Below are positions 54,215-62,993 of a stretch of DNA of 64,000 bases, piece after piece. Every line of letters begins with the position of its first letter. Position 1 is the stretch's first letter. This DNA comes from Spirochaetia bacterium UBA5763. Lineage in GTDB: Bacteria; Spirochaetota; UBA4802; UBA5550. The notes under the pieces were generated by a model. That model did not search any database. It saw only the letters and a list, made by a program, of their open reading frames with translations, and was not told the origin of the DNA. The position numbers and the translations under genes are program-made. The DNA lies in NCBI GenBank assembly GCA_002418835.1, contig DIEX01000031.1:238058-302057 (forward strand), in the 5' to 3' direction.

Positions 54215-55069
54215 CTATAATTCGCCTCTTTTATTCATCTGCATCTGGTACTGTTTTGGTGTAACACCGAATTTATCACAAAATAGTCTTATGAAGTGTG
54301 ATATGTTGTCATACCCGAGATCCAGTGATACCTCAGTAACTGATTTATTTTTAAGCATCCTCTTTGCTTCATTAAGTTTTATATGAGTGAAATAGAGATT
54401 GGGTGCAAGCCCGGTTATCTTTTTGAATTTTGTTGAAAAGTGCGGAGGAGACATCCTGAGCATACGCGCGATCCCGGATATATCAATATCTTTATCTACG
54501 GAAGTCTTCATGATTTCTATTGCTTTTCCTATAGGGTTATCTGTACATCCCTGTACAATCATGTGACTCCCCATGCAGTTCAGCAGCTTGTAGGTCATCT
54601 CCTGTACATATAGATCAATAAGAAATTCCTTATTGTTCCGGTTTCCTAAAGCGGTTAGTGTTATTCTACTTAGTTCATCCTTTATAAAATCTGAATTTTT
54701 TCTGAATATAGGCTGTTCATCCTTTTCGAGAGAGCCTTCCCCGATTTCAAGTTCAAGGCAGACTTTGCTGCTTATATCATCTATAAGCTTATCACTTATT
54801 TCAAGAACAAGAGCCCTGGTTGGGGTTGCAATTTCCATGGAAACAGTTGATTCAGGGGGGAGAACAATGAATTGATCTTTATCGTAAACAAAACTCTCCA
54901 TGTTATCAACTTCGACAAGTTTGCTCCCTTCAATTATTGTACATACACGATAGTATTCATACGACCTGTAAATATCTTTATAATATTCAGGGAATTCATA
55001 ATAGAGAACCTTAATGAAGTCAGTTTCAAGACCATCACATAGTTCAATATTCCGGTCAAATCTATTCAT
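54215..55069 (-). CDS. AraC-family transcriptional regulator
   Basis: The 284-residue protein has a cupin-like N-terminal sensing domain (about 20-150) and a C-terminal AraC HTH pair (about 185-280): ISGIARMLRMSPPHFSTKFK, then the second helix-turn-helix VSLDLGYDNISHFIRLFCDKF and the family tail FGVTPKQYQM. It is divergent from the molybdenum enzyme cluster, with a 30-bp-spaced direct repeat in the gap, so it is the probable activator of that cluster. The inducer is unknown; an aldehyde or its precursor would be logical. Confidence 0.92.
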   Translation of the reverse strand: MNRFDRNIELCDGLETDFIKVLYYEFPEYYKDIYRSYEYYRVCTIIEGSKLVEVDNMESFVYDKDQFIVLPPESTVSMEIATPTRALVLEISDKLIDDISSKVCLELEIGEGSLEKDEQPIFRKNSDFIKDELSRITLTALGNRNNKEFLIDLYVQEMTYKLLNCMGSHMIVQGCTDNPIGKAIEIMKTSVDKDIDISGIARMLRMSPPHFSTKFKKITGLAPNLYFTHIKLNEAKRMLKNKSVTEVSLDLGYDNISHFIRLFCDKFGVTPKQYQMQMNKRGEL

Positions 55070-55136
55070 GGGATAATTCTGGGATGTTATAAATAAAAAA
55101 ACAACTATTTTTATTATTAGTTAAAATTAACATATA

Positions 55137-55176
55137 ATAAAATGACAAAATATATACTTTTTTTTGATAAAATGAC
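55137..55176. promoter_or_regulatory. Direct repeat between AraC gene and molybdenum cluster
   Basis: ATAAAATGAC occurs at 55137-55146 and 55167-55176, exactly 30 bp apart, about three helical turns, so both face the same side. AraC-type activators often bind such direct repeats. The surrounding gap (55070-55289) is very AT-rich. Confidence 0.45.
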
Positions 55177-55289
55177 TAATTTATTTAAGTTTCGATTAGT
55201 TTTTTGTACGTGCATAGTGTAATTTAAATTCAGTAAAAGCTGTATTCCTTCATTTGATTCAATAATTATTATGAAAAGGGGTATTCCAT

Positions 55290-56315
55290 ATGAAAATCGT
55301 TTCTATCGATGATTCTGAAGGAATGGTTCTCTGTCATGATATCACTGAAATTATACCAGGTAAATTCAAGGGGCGTGCTTTTAAAAAAGGGCATGTAATA
55401 ACTAAAGAGGATATCCCTAAACTCCTTAATCTGGGTAAAGAGCATCTTTATGTCTGGGATATAAATAACGGATTTGTGCATGAGGATGATGCAGCTTTAA
55501 GGCTGGCAAAGGCTGCAGGGGGGAATGGGCTCAGGCTTGAAGGTCCCTCCGAAGGGAAAGTAGAATTGGTTGCCGAAATTCCCGGTCTTCTTAAAATTAA
55601 TGTCAATCTCCTGGATCTTGTAAATGATATAGATCAGGTAGTCCTCTCTACAATCCATAATAATCAGCTTATACCTGCAGGCTGTAAAGTGGCCGGCTGC
55701 AGGGTAGTCCCCATTGTCATTGAAACCGCTAAAATCGAGAAAGCTGAACAGCTATGCGGTGAGTATTATCCTCTTATTGAAGTTAAACCGCTGAAGTATC
55801 ACAAGGTCGGTGTAATTACAACCGGGAGCGAAGTTTATCACGGAAGGATTAAAGATCAGTTCGGACCTGTAATTAAAAAGAAGTTCAGTGATATGGGTAG
55901 CGAAGTTGTTCGCCAGATATTTGTTCCTGACAGTGTCGAGCTTTTCAAAGACGCGGTCAGGGAGCTGCTTGATGATGGAGTTGAACTTATTGCCGCGACA
56001 GGGGGCATGTCTGTGGATCCGGATGATATCACCCCGGCAGCTATAAAGGCTTCAGGAGGACGTGTCGTGATTTATGGAGCTCCGGTTCTACCGGGTTCGA
56101 TGTTCATGCTTGCCTATATCGGTGAGATACCGGTAATGGGCCTTCCAGGATGTGTGATGTATAATAAAAATACGGTTTTTGATCTTGTCGCGCCAAGGAT
56201 CCTCGCTGGCGAGGAGGTGCAGAGAAGAGATGTTCTCAAACTGGCTCATGGAGGATTATGCGCCGGGTGTAAAGTATGCCATTTCCCCAACTGCTCTTTC
56301 GGAAAAGGGAATTAA
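55290..56315 (+). CDS. Molybdopterin-binding (MoeA-like) protein with Cys-rich tail
   Basis: The 341-residue protein has a MoCF/MoeA-type molybdopterin-binding domain (about 165-310): GVITTGSEVYHGRIKD, LIAATGGMSVDPDD and VMGLPGCVMYNK. It lacks most other MoeA domains and ends with a Cys cluster (LCAGCKVCHFPNC: C-x2-C-x2-C-x4-C). Proteins of this type often sit beside molybdenum hydroxylases and probably help insert or modify the cofactor. AAGGGG precedes the ATG. It is the first gene of the cluster, 50 bases before the oxidoreductase gene. Confidence 0.85.
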   Translation: MKIVSIDDSEGMVLCHDITEIIPGKFKGRAFKKGHVITKEDIPKLLNLGKEHLYVWDINNGFVHEDDAALRLAKAAGGNGLRLEGPSEGKVELVAEIPGLLKINVNLLDLVNDIDQVVLSTIHNNQLIPAGCKVAGCRVVPIVIETAKIEKAEQLCGEYYPLIEVKPLKYHKVGVITTGSEVYHGRIKDQFGPVIKKKFSDMGSEVVRQIFVPDSVELFKDAVRELLDDGVELIAATGGMSVDPDDITPAAIKASGGRVVIYGAPVLPGSMFMLAYIGEIPVMGLPGCVMYNKNTVFDLVAPRILAGEEVQRRDVLKLAHGGLCAGCKVCHFPNCSFGKGN

Positions 56316-56365
56316 CGTGTTAATTATTTCTTTTATTTAAAATATTAATAGGAGGTTTATCGGTA

Positions 56366-59092
56366 ATGCTGAAAAAGGTATTGGTAATCAATGGTCTGCC
56401 GCGTACGCTGATCGTCGATCCGGAAGCCAGTCTTGCGAGTGTTCTTCGTGAACAACTGCTGCTGACAGGCTGTAAGGTGGGTTGTGATCAGGGTCAGTGC
56501 GGCTCTTGTTCCATAATCGTTAATGGCGAGATCGTCCGTTCATGTATCCTCAAGATGAAAAAAGTTGAGGATGATACACAGATCACAACTATTGAAGGTC
56601 TTGGAACACCGAACAATCTGCATCCTCTGCAGGTGGCCTGGATGGCCTACGGTTGCGCCCAGTGCGGTTTCTGCAGCCCGGGATTTATACTGTCCGCAAA
56701 GGTTCTCCTTGATAAGAACCTCTCCCCGACAAGAGATGAGATAAGGTCCTGGTTCCAGAAAAACCGTAACGCCTGCAGGTGTACAGGATATAAACCTATA
56801 GTTGATGCTGTAGTGGCTGCGGCAAAAGTACTGCGCGGCGAAATGAGTAAGGATGATCTGCTGTTCAAGCCTACCGGGAATAAGATCTACAGTACAACAT
56901 ATCACCGCCCTTCAGCCATGCAGAAAGTTACAGGGACATGGGATTTTGGTGCTGATGTTGCATTGCAGATGCCTCCGGAAACACTCCGGCTTGCGCTTGT
57001 TCAGGCTGAGGTTTCACATGCCAACATTAAAGGGATCAATACATCTGAGGCTGAAAAGATGCCGGGCGTTTTCAAAGTTGTGACGCACAAGGATGTGAAA
57101 GGGAAAAACCGTATAACAGGTCTTATCACATTCCCGACGAATAAGGGTGACGGATGGGACAGGCCTATACTATGTGATAAGAAAGTTTTCCAGTTAGGTG
57201 ATGCAATAGCGATTGTGTGCGCGGATACTGAGGCCCATGCGAAAGAAGCGGCAAAGAAAGTGAAGGTTGACCTTGAAATCCTTCCTGCATACATGAGTGC
57301 TCCGGCAGCAATGGCAAATGATGCCATTGAGATTCACCCCGGGACTCCGAATGTTTATTTTGAGCAGGGGATAAAGAAGGGTGACGAAACCGCCCCAATA
57401 ATGAGCAAGCAGGATGTTGTAACCGTTGAGGTTAATACGTACTGCAGCAGGCAGCCCCACCTCACGATAGAGCCGGATTGCGGTAATGCCTATTTCGATG
57501 ATGAAGGGCGCCTCACCATTCACTCAAAGAGTATCGGTATACACCTGCACCACGCGATGATCTGTCCCGGACTTGGTGTTGAACCTGAAAAACTGAGACT
57601 GATCCAGAATCCCGCTGGAGGAACCTTCGGTTACAAATTTAGCCCGACAATGGAAGCCCTGCTTGGAGTTGCATGCCTCGCGACAGGCAGGCCTGTATCT
57701 TTGAATTATACCATGTATCAGCACATTACATATACAGGTAAACGTTCCCCCGGATTTGTAAAATGTAAACTTGCGGCTGATAAAACAGGGAAACTCCTCG
57801 CGATGGAAACAGACTGGACAATAGACCACGGCCCGTATTCAGAATTCGGAGATCTGCTGACACTCAGACAGGCGCAGTTTACAGGTGCAGGCTATGATAT
57901 ACCTAACATCCGCGGGAAAGGGAGAACGGTATGTACAAACCATGCATGGGGCTCGGCTTTCAGGGCTTACGGATCGCCTCAGGCTTTCCTCGCTTCTGAA
58001 ATAGCAATGGATGAACTTGCAGAAAAGCTCGGTATGGATCCGCTTGAACTGAGGTTCAAAAATATATACAGGCCCGGCGCAACAACTCCGACACAGCAGG
58101 TTCCTGAGGTTTTCTGTTTCGAGGATATGTTCAATAAACTGCGTCCGCTCTGGCATGAGGCAAAAGCAAGGTGTAAAGAACTCTCCACTGCTGAAAAGAA
58201 ACGCGGTGTTGGTCTCTCTCTCGGTATATACGGCTGCGGTCTTGACGGTCCGGACGGATCAGAGGCATTCATTGAACTCACCCCGACCGGCGTCATCGTC
58301 GGTTCAGCATGGGAGGACCACGGCCAGGGCGCTGACCTTGCGTCACTGACACATGCTCATGAAGCACTCAGGCCTATCGGTATAAAACCTGAGCAGATTA
58401 AGCTTATCATGAATGATACGGCACTTACACCTGCAAGTGGACCTTCAGGGGGGAGCCGTCAGAATGTAATGACAGGTAACGCTATCAAAGTCGGATGCGA
58501 AATGTTGCTGAATGCCATGAAAAAGTCCGATGGTACATATCGTACTTATGACGAGATGGTGAAAGAGAATATTCCTCTGCGCTATAACGGTAAATGGGCT
58601 GCAGCAGCATGTACGCCATGTGATCCTGATACCGCAAAAGGTGATCCATTCCCAGTTTATATGTATGAAGTATTCATGCCTGAAGTTGAAGTGGACATTA
58701 AGACCGGGAAGGCAAAAGTTGTGAAGTTTACCACAGTAGGTGATTTCGGTACACTGACAAACAAGGCAACTGTTGACGGACAGGTTTACGGAGGCCTTGC
58801 GCAGGGGATCGGACTTGCCCTTACAGAGGATTTTGAAGACCTTAAAAAGCACACAAGCCTTGTGAACTGCGGTCTCCCGTTTATCCAGGATATCCCTGAT
58901 GAAATGGATATAATCTATACTATTTCACCAAGGCCTCTGGGGCCGAATGGTTCAGCCGGTGTTGGTGAAGGCCCTCTTACAGCGCCTCACCCGGCGATAC
59001 TTAACGCCATTTATAATGCCTGCGGTGTAAGGATCTATGACGTACCGGCACTGCCGGAAAAAATTAAAGCCGGGCTTGATAAAAAGAAGTAA
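56366..59092 (+). CDS. mop: Molybdenum aldehyde oxidoreductase (Mop type)
   Basis: The 908-residue single-chain molybdenum hydroxylase resembles the Desulfovibrio gigas aldehyde oxidoreductase in size and layout. N-terminal [2Fe-2S] ligands are C40, C45, C48, C60; the second cluster has C100, C103, C137, C139, the same numbering as in that enzyme. The molybdopterin domains fill the rest. GVGEGP near the end places the catalytic base at Glu868, next to Glu869 of the model. There is no FAD domain, so electrons must leave through the Fe-S clusters to an external acceptor. AGGAGG precedes the ATG. The substrate is probably an aldehyde, but purine-type hydroxylation cannot be excluded. Confidence 0.93.
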   Translation: MLKKVLVINGLPRTLIVDPEASLASVLREQLLLTGCKVGCDQGQCGSCSIIVNGEIVRSCILKMKKVEDDTQITTIEGLGTPNNLHPLQVAWMAYGCAQCGFCSPGFILSAKVLLDKNLSPTRDEIRSWFQKNRNACRCTGYKPIVDAVVAAAKVLRGEMSKDDLLFKPTGNKIYSTTYHRPSAMQKVTGTWDFGADVALQMPPETLRLALVQAEVSHANIKGINTSEAEKMPGVFKVVTHKDVKGKNRITGLITFPTNKGDGWDRPILCDKKVFQLGDAIAIVCADTEAHAKEAAKKVKVDLEILPAYMSAPAAMANDAIEIHPGTPNVYFEQGIKKGDETAPIMSKQDVVTVEVNTYCSRQPHLTIEPDCGNAYFDDEGRLTIHSKSIGIHLHHAMICPGLGVEPEKLRLIQNPAGGTFGYKFSPTMEALLGVACLATGRPVSLNYTMYQHITYTGKRSPGFVKCKLAADKTGKLLAMETDWTIDHGPYSEFGDLLTLRQAQFTGAGYDIPNIRGKGRTVCTNHAWGSAFRAYGSPQAFLASEIAMDELAEKLGMDPLELRFKNIYRPGATTPTQQVPEVFCFEDMFNKLRPLWHEAKARCKELSTAEKKRGVGLSLGIYGCGLDGPDGSEAFIELTPTGVIVGSAWEDHGQGADLASLTHAHEALRPIGIKPEQIKLIMNDTALTPASGPSGGSRQNVMTGNAIKVGCEMLLNAMKKSDGTYRTYDEMVKENIPLRYNGKWAAAACTPCDPDTAKGDPFPVYMYEVFMPEVEVDIKTGKAKVVKFTTVGDFGTLTNKATVDGQVYGGLAQGIGLALTEDFEDLKKHTSLVNCGLPFIQDIPDEMDIIYTISPRPLGPNGSAGVGEGPLTAPHPAILNAIYNACGVRIYDVPALPEKIKAGLDKKK

Positions 59093-59132
59093 ATTATATT
59101 AATACCGGTTTACTGAATTAAAATACCGGCCT

Positions 59133-59170
59133 GGAGCAGAAGCGGAAATAAAAATCTCCCTTTCTGCTCC
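59133..59170 (+). terminator. Hairpin after the oxidoreductase gene
   Basis: GGAGCAGAA (59133-59141) pairs with TTCTGCTCC (59162-59170) over a 20-base loop, followed by GGGTTTATTT. It could partially terminate or stabilise the mop transcript, giving more enzyme than accessory proteins. Confidence 0.5.
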
Positions 59171-59207
59171 GGGTTTATTTATCCAGCCTACAGTACAGGG
59201 GAATAGT

Positions 59208-61526
59208 ATGGATCAGGAACGGCTTTACGAACTGGAGAGCATGTGCATACAGGAATGCCCGCCAGGATGCACAGCAGGGTGTCCTGTTCATGTTGATGTG
59301 CGCGGCATAGTTACCGCAGTCCGCAAGGGAGATTACCCTGCGGGTTTCGCCATTCTGAGAAAAACCGTACCTTTCCCCGGAATTATAAGCCGGATATGTA
59401 CAGAGCCATGTAAAAATTCCTGCAAAAGAAACGAACTGGATGAATCAATTGAAGTGCGTCAACTTGAAAGGAGCTGCTCTGATAAATGCGGTTCCGCCGA
59501 ACAGAAAATATTACTACCGCCTCTTAAATCGCAGAAAATAGCAGTGATAGGAGCGGGCTTAAGCGGACTGACTGTTGCTGCTGATATGGCAGGGAAGGGA
59601 TTCCCTGTGGCTATATTTGAAGCTGGAAACGGTATCGGAGGAAGTATCCTTGAATTCAGCGAGGAGATCCTCCCCCGTGGACTTATGGAGAGCGACTTCT
59701 CCATCTTCGATAAACTCCCCGTGGAAATTAAGCTTAACGCTGCAGCCGGAAAAGATGAATTATCACTTGAGCTGATCAGCAATGAATATGATGCTGTGTA
59801 TATCGGAACCGGTTATGAAAGCAGGACTGCTGCTGACTCATGGTTTTCCGGGACACCGGAGAAGCGTCTGGTAATTGACAGCGGTACACTTCTTACCAAT
59901 ATTCCAAAAGTATTTGCAGGGGGCAGTCTGAGAACCGGGGAATCACGGACAGCTGTGGATTCAATATCTGACGGCAAGATTGCCGCCAACTCAATTAACA
60001 GGTTTCTTCAGAATGCGTCGCTTACTGCGAGCAGAGGGAAAGAGGGTTCATATAACAGCATCCTTTATACAGATATAAGCGGAGTTAAAACATCTCCGGC
60101 AGTTAAAGCTTATGAAACCGGCCGTGGATATAGCGAAGATGAAGCGCGTAGAGAAGCTGAAAGGTGTATACTCTGCCAGTGTCTTGAGTGCGTTAAGAAG
60201 TGCGAATATCTTGCAAATTATAAAGCTTATCCGAAAAAGTATGTGCGTGAAGTATACAATAACCTCTCCATTGTAATGGGGATACATCATGCCAACAGGA
60301 TGATAAATTCCTGTGCGCTCTGCGGGCTATGCAAAGAGCTATGTCCGAACAGCCTTGATATGGGGGAGGTCTGCATAGATGCCCGGAGGCTCATGGTGGA
60401 TAGAGGTAAGATGCCACCGTCAACTCATGACTTTCCCCTGCGCGACATGGCATTCAGCAACAGCGAAAGCTTTCTCCTCTCAAAACATCAGCCCGGGATG
60501 AATTCGAGCAGCATAGTCTTCTTCCCCGGATGCCAGCTGGGGGCAACATACCCCTCCTACGTGAAAAAGATCTATGAGTTCCTCTGTGAAAAAACTGAAG
60601 GGGGAATCGGGCTTATGCTGGGATGCTGCGGAGCGCCGGCATTCTGGGGAGGTCAGCAGAAACTTTTTGAGGATACAATTTCCGGTTTCAGTGAGAGGCT
60701 GAAGAGCCTGGGTAATCCGTCAGTTGTCACCGCATGCCCGTCATGTTCGTATATGCTGAAACTCGGTATCCCCGATCTTAAAATAGAATCGCTCTGGTCA
60801 TACCTTGATCGCACCGGCCTTCCTGAAATATCCCGCAACGGCAGCGGCAGAAAACTTGCAGTTCATGACAGCTGCGTAAGCCGTTATGATAAAGATCTTC
60901 ATGAAAGTGTACGGAGCATTATCCGTAAATCAGGTTTCGAAGTTGAGGAACTCCCGGGAAACCGTGAAAAGACAACCTGCTGCGGTTACGGCGGGCTTAT
61001 GATCTACGCGGACAGGGAGGTGGCACGCAGGGTGATAGGCAGAAGGATCAATGAAAGTGAAAGCGATTACATCTCCTACTGCTCAATGTGCCGTGACAAT
61101 TTCGCTTCACAGGGGAAGAGGTCATATCATATACTGGATCTCATCTTCTCAGAAACAGATGACAGCAGCGCGACTATGAAAATGCCCGGCCTTTCTCAGA
61201 GACAGGAGAGCAGGGCCAGGCTGAAAACATCTCTTCTGAGAGAGTTATGGGGAGAGGAAGTGAAGGATGAACTGCCTGAAGTGAAACTGACTATACCTGA
61301 AAGAGTGCAGTCCATCATGGAGGATAGAATGATCCTCGCGTCTGATATTTCGAAAGTAGTCGCGTATGCGGAGAATACCGGGAACAGGTTTAAGAATACA
61401 TTAACCGGTAATTATATTGCATATTTTCAGCCTCAGAGGGTGACCTACTGGGTGGAGTATTCACCTGATGGAGATTCATTTCTTATTCACAACACATACA
61501 GCCACAGGCTTGAGATTACAGATTAG
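59208..61526 (+). CDS. FAD/Fe-S oxidoreductase: GltD-like N-terminus fused to ferredoxin and CCG domains
   Basis: The 772-residue protein starts with the Cys region of glutamate synthase small-subunit-type proteins (C13, C17, C21, C25, C64, C68, C72), then an FAD domain (VIGAGLSGL near 113, KVFAGGSLRTG and a DSISDGKIAANS tail by 262). Only about 150 residues lie between these FAD motifs, so the NAD(P)H domain present in GltD seems absent. A two-cluster ferredoxin region follows (C320, C323, C325, C328, C332; C369, C372, C375, C379). HdrD-type CCG motifs come next (LGCCGAPAF near 471; CCGYGG at 591). It is the likely electron acceptor of the molybdenum enzyme. Related proteins are, as I recall, named dicluster-binding oxidoreductases. 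Confidence 0.85.
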   Translation: MDQERLYELESMCIQECPPGCTAGCPVHVDVRGIVTAVRKGDYPAGFAILRKTVPFPGIISRICTEPCKNSCKRNELDESIEVRQLERSCSDKCGSAEQKILLPPLKSQKIAVIGAGLSGLTVAADMAGKGFPVAIFEAGNGIGGSILEFSEEILPRGLMESDFSIFDKLPVEIKLNAAAGKDELSLELISNEYDAVYIGTGYESRTAADSWFSGTPEKRLVIDSGTLLTNIPKVFAGGSLRTGESRTAVDSISDGKIAANSINRFLQNASLTASRGKEGSYNSILYTDISGVKTSPAVKAYETGRGYSEDEARREAERCILCQCLECVKKCEYLANYKAYPKKYVREVYNNLSIVMGIHHANRMINSCALCGLCKELCPNSLDMGEVCIDARRLMVDRGKMPPSTHDFPLRDMAFSNSESFLLSKHQPGMNSSSIVFFPGCQLGATYPSYVKKIYEFLCEKTEGGIGLMLGCCGAPAFWGGQQKLFEDTISGFSERLKSLGNPSVVTACPSCSYMLKLGIPDLKIESLWSYLDRTGLPEISRNGSGRKLAVHDSCVSRYDKDLHESVRSIIRKSGFEVEELPGNREKTTCCGYGGLMIYADREVARRVIGRRINESESDYISYCSMCRDNFASQGKRSYHILDLIFSETDDSSATMKMPGLSQRQESRARLKTSLLRELWGEEVKDELPEVKLTIPERVQSIMEDRMILASDISKVVAYAENTGNRFKNTLTGNYIAYFQPQRVTYWVEYSPDGDSFLIHNTYSHRLEITD

Positions 61527-61538
61527 GGGAGCGCGGAG

Positions 61539-61748
61539 ATGAAAGATAACACTGCACAGTCTGACATGAACATCATCTGCGTAAAATGTAACGCTGTACT
61601 TACCATAGGCAAGGTGACACTTGCCTACATGGGGAACAGCTTCCCTGTTGATCTCTATAAATGTCCGCAGTGCGGTCTTGTCTATATTCCCGAGGATCTG
61701 GCCCTGGGAAAGATGAATATGGCTGAAAAAGCCCTTGAAGATAAATGA
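61539..61748 (+). CDS. Small CxxC redox/zinc-ribbon-like protein
   Basis: The 69-residue protein has two CxxC pairs (ICVKCNAVL and YKCPQCGLVYI) about 25 residues apart, like a rubredoxin-sized or zinc-ribbon fold. I recall close relatives annotated as the DVU_1557 redox protein family, found in the same gene order in Desulfovibrio, but I could not look this up. It starts 12 bases after the Fe-S oxidoreductase gene with GGGGAG ahead. It could carry electrons between enzyme and acceptor. Confidence 0.75.
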   Translation: MKDNTAQSDMNIICVKCNAVLTIGKVTLAYMGNSFPVDLYKCPQCGLVYIPEDLALGKMNMAEKALEDK

Positions 61749-61764
61749 TGATATCCGGTGTGAG

Positions 61765-62514
61765 ATGAAAACAGTGTGCTGTCGTCCTGACCCGTATACA
61801 GAGAACAGAAACTTATATGAGAACAGTTCTTTCACAGCGCTACCCGGAGGCATACGTCCAGGCGGTATCTCTCTTACAGAACATCTCGTTGAGCTGTGCG
61901 GCTTCAATAAAGGTGACTTTATTGCGGATATAGGGTGCGGTTACGGGTTAACTGCTGAGCATCTCCGGAGGAAATATAATTTTGAAACAGCGGGAGTTGA
62001 TCTGTCTGAGTTTCTTTTAAAGGCAGGGACTGACAGAGTGCCGGACCTGCGTCTGATAAAAGGGAAAGGGGAGTCTCTCCCTTTCCGTAATTATTCATTC
62101 AACGGGGTCATTGCTGAGTGCAGCCTCTCAGTCATGGATGATCCGGCACCGGTTCTTAATGAGATATTCCGCATCCTTAAACCGGGAGGAAAATTTGCCA
62201 TGTCGGATGTCTGTCTGCGTCGGCCTGAATTTGCTGAAAGTATAAGAAAACTGCCGCTGAAGGGGTGCCTCGCGGGAGCATTTATATATGATGAACTGGT
62301 TTCAATACTTGCTGATACCGGGTTTAATCTGCTTGTTCATGAAGAGCATTCAAACCTCTGGAAAGAATTTGTGGCAAATCTTATATTGAATAATGACTAT
62401 ATCTGTGATATAATTTTATGCGGTTGTTCAGTACCGGGAAAGAGCAGTATTATGATGCCGGAGATTGTAAAAGCAAGACCCGGATATTTCTCTATTGTTG
62501 CTGAGAAGCGGTAA
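61765..62514 (+). CDS. SAM-dependent methyltransferase of the molybdenum cluster
   Basis: The 249-residue class I methyltransferase has motif I IADIGCGYGLT (near 57), AGVDLSEFLL, GKGESLPFRNYSFNGVI and FRILKPGGKFAMSDV. The region is similar to the UbiE/ArsM-like fold. I use ATG 61765; the in-frame TTG 61735 lies inside the previous gene without a ribosome site. The substrate is unknown. I recall relatives named DVU_1556 family methyltransferases, always beside aldehyde oxidoreductase genes; a role in enzyme or cofactor maturation is inferred from this association. Confidence 0.82.
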   Translation: MKTVCCRPDPYTENRNLYENSSFTALPGGIRPGGISLTEHLVELCGFNKGDFIADIGCGYGLTAEHLRRKYNFETAGVDLSEFLLKAGTDRVPDLRLIKGKGESLPFRNYSFNGVIAECSLSVMDDPAPVLNEIFRILKPGGKFAMSDVCLRRPEFAESIRKLPLKGCLAGAFIYDELVSILADTGFNLLVHEEHSNLWKEFVANLILNNDYICDIILCGCSVPGKSSIMMPEIVKARPGYFSIVAEKR

Positions 62515-62540
62515 ATTTAATATAATGCGGGAGGGATGAT

Positions 62541-62993
62541 ATGAATGAAGGTTTATTCAGAATAGTTGAACTGGCAGGACAGGGATTTTTCTGCAGCCAG
62601 ATCCTGCTTCAAATGGGGCTGGATGCCCGGGGTAAGGAGAATCCTGAATTAATCAGGGCAATAGGCGGGCTCCCGGGGGGTCTCGGATTCTGCGGTAAGA
62701 ATTGCGGCGCCATGACAGGAGGGGCATGCCTTATATCATTTTACGTGGGTAAAGGTACAGCTGAGGAAAAAGCGGACAGCCGCGTTAATGAAATGATTTC
62801 AGAACTCGTTAAATGGTTTGAAGAGACTTACGGTTCAGTTTATGGCGGGATTAACTGCAGTGACCTGATTGAGAATAATCCCGCGAACATGAAGGAACGG
62901 TGCCCTAAAATGGTACTTGCTACTTTTGAAAAGGTCAGTGAAATTCTGTTAAAGTATGAGTACAATATGTCATCAGGTTACGAGGGCCAGTAA
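62541..62993 (+). CDS. C_GCAxxG_C_C family redox protein
   Basis: The 150-residue protein shows the family's spaced cysteines: C18 in FFCSQ, the FCGKNCGAMTGGAC block (51-63), GGINCSDLI and KERCPK. Members of this family bind Fe-S clusters or take part in redox chemistry; few have been characterised. GGGAGGG lies 5 bases before the ATG. The gene is in the molybdenum cluster and overlaps the xdhC start by one base (TAATG). I recall relatives named DVU_1555 family. Confidence 0.85.
   Translation: MNEGLFRIVELAGQGFFCSQILLQMGLDARGKENPELIRAIGGLPGGLGFCGKNCGAMTGGACLISFYVGKGTAEEKADSRVNEMISELVKWFEETYGSVYGGINCSDLIENNPANMKERCPKMVLATFEKVSEILLKYEYNMSSGYEGQ

Noticed and set aside
57194..57523. Reverse-strand open frames across the mop gene
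   Set aside because: They are antisense shadows of a gene with intact catalytic and Fe-S motifs.
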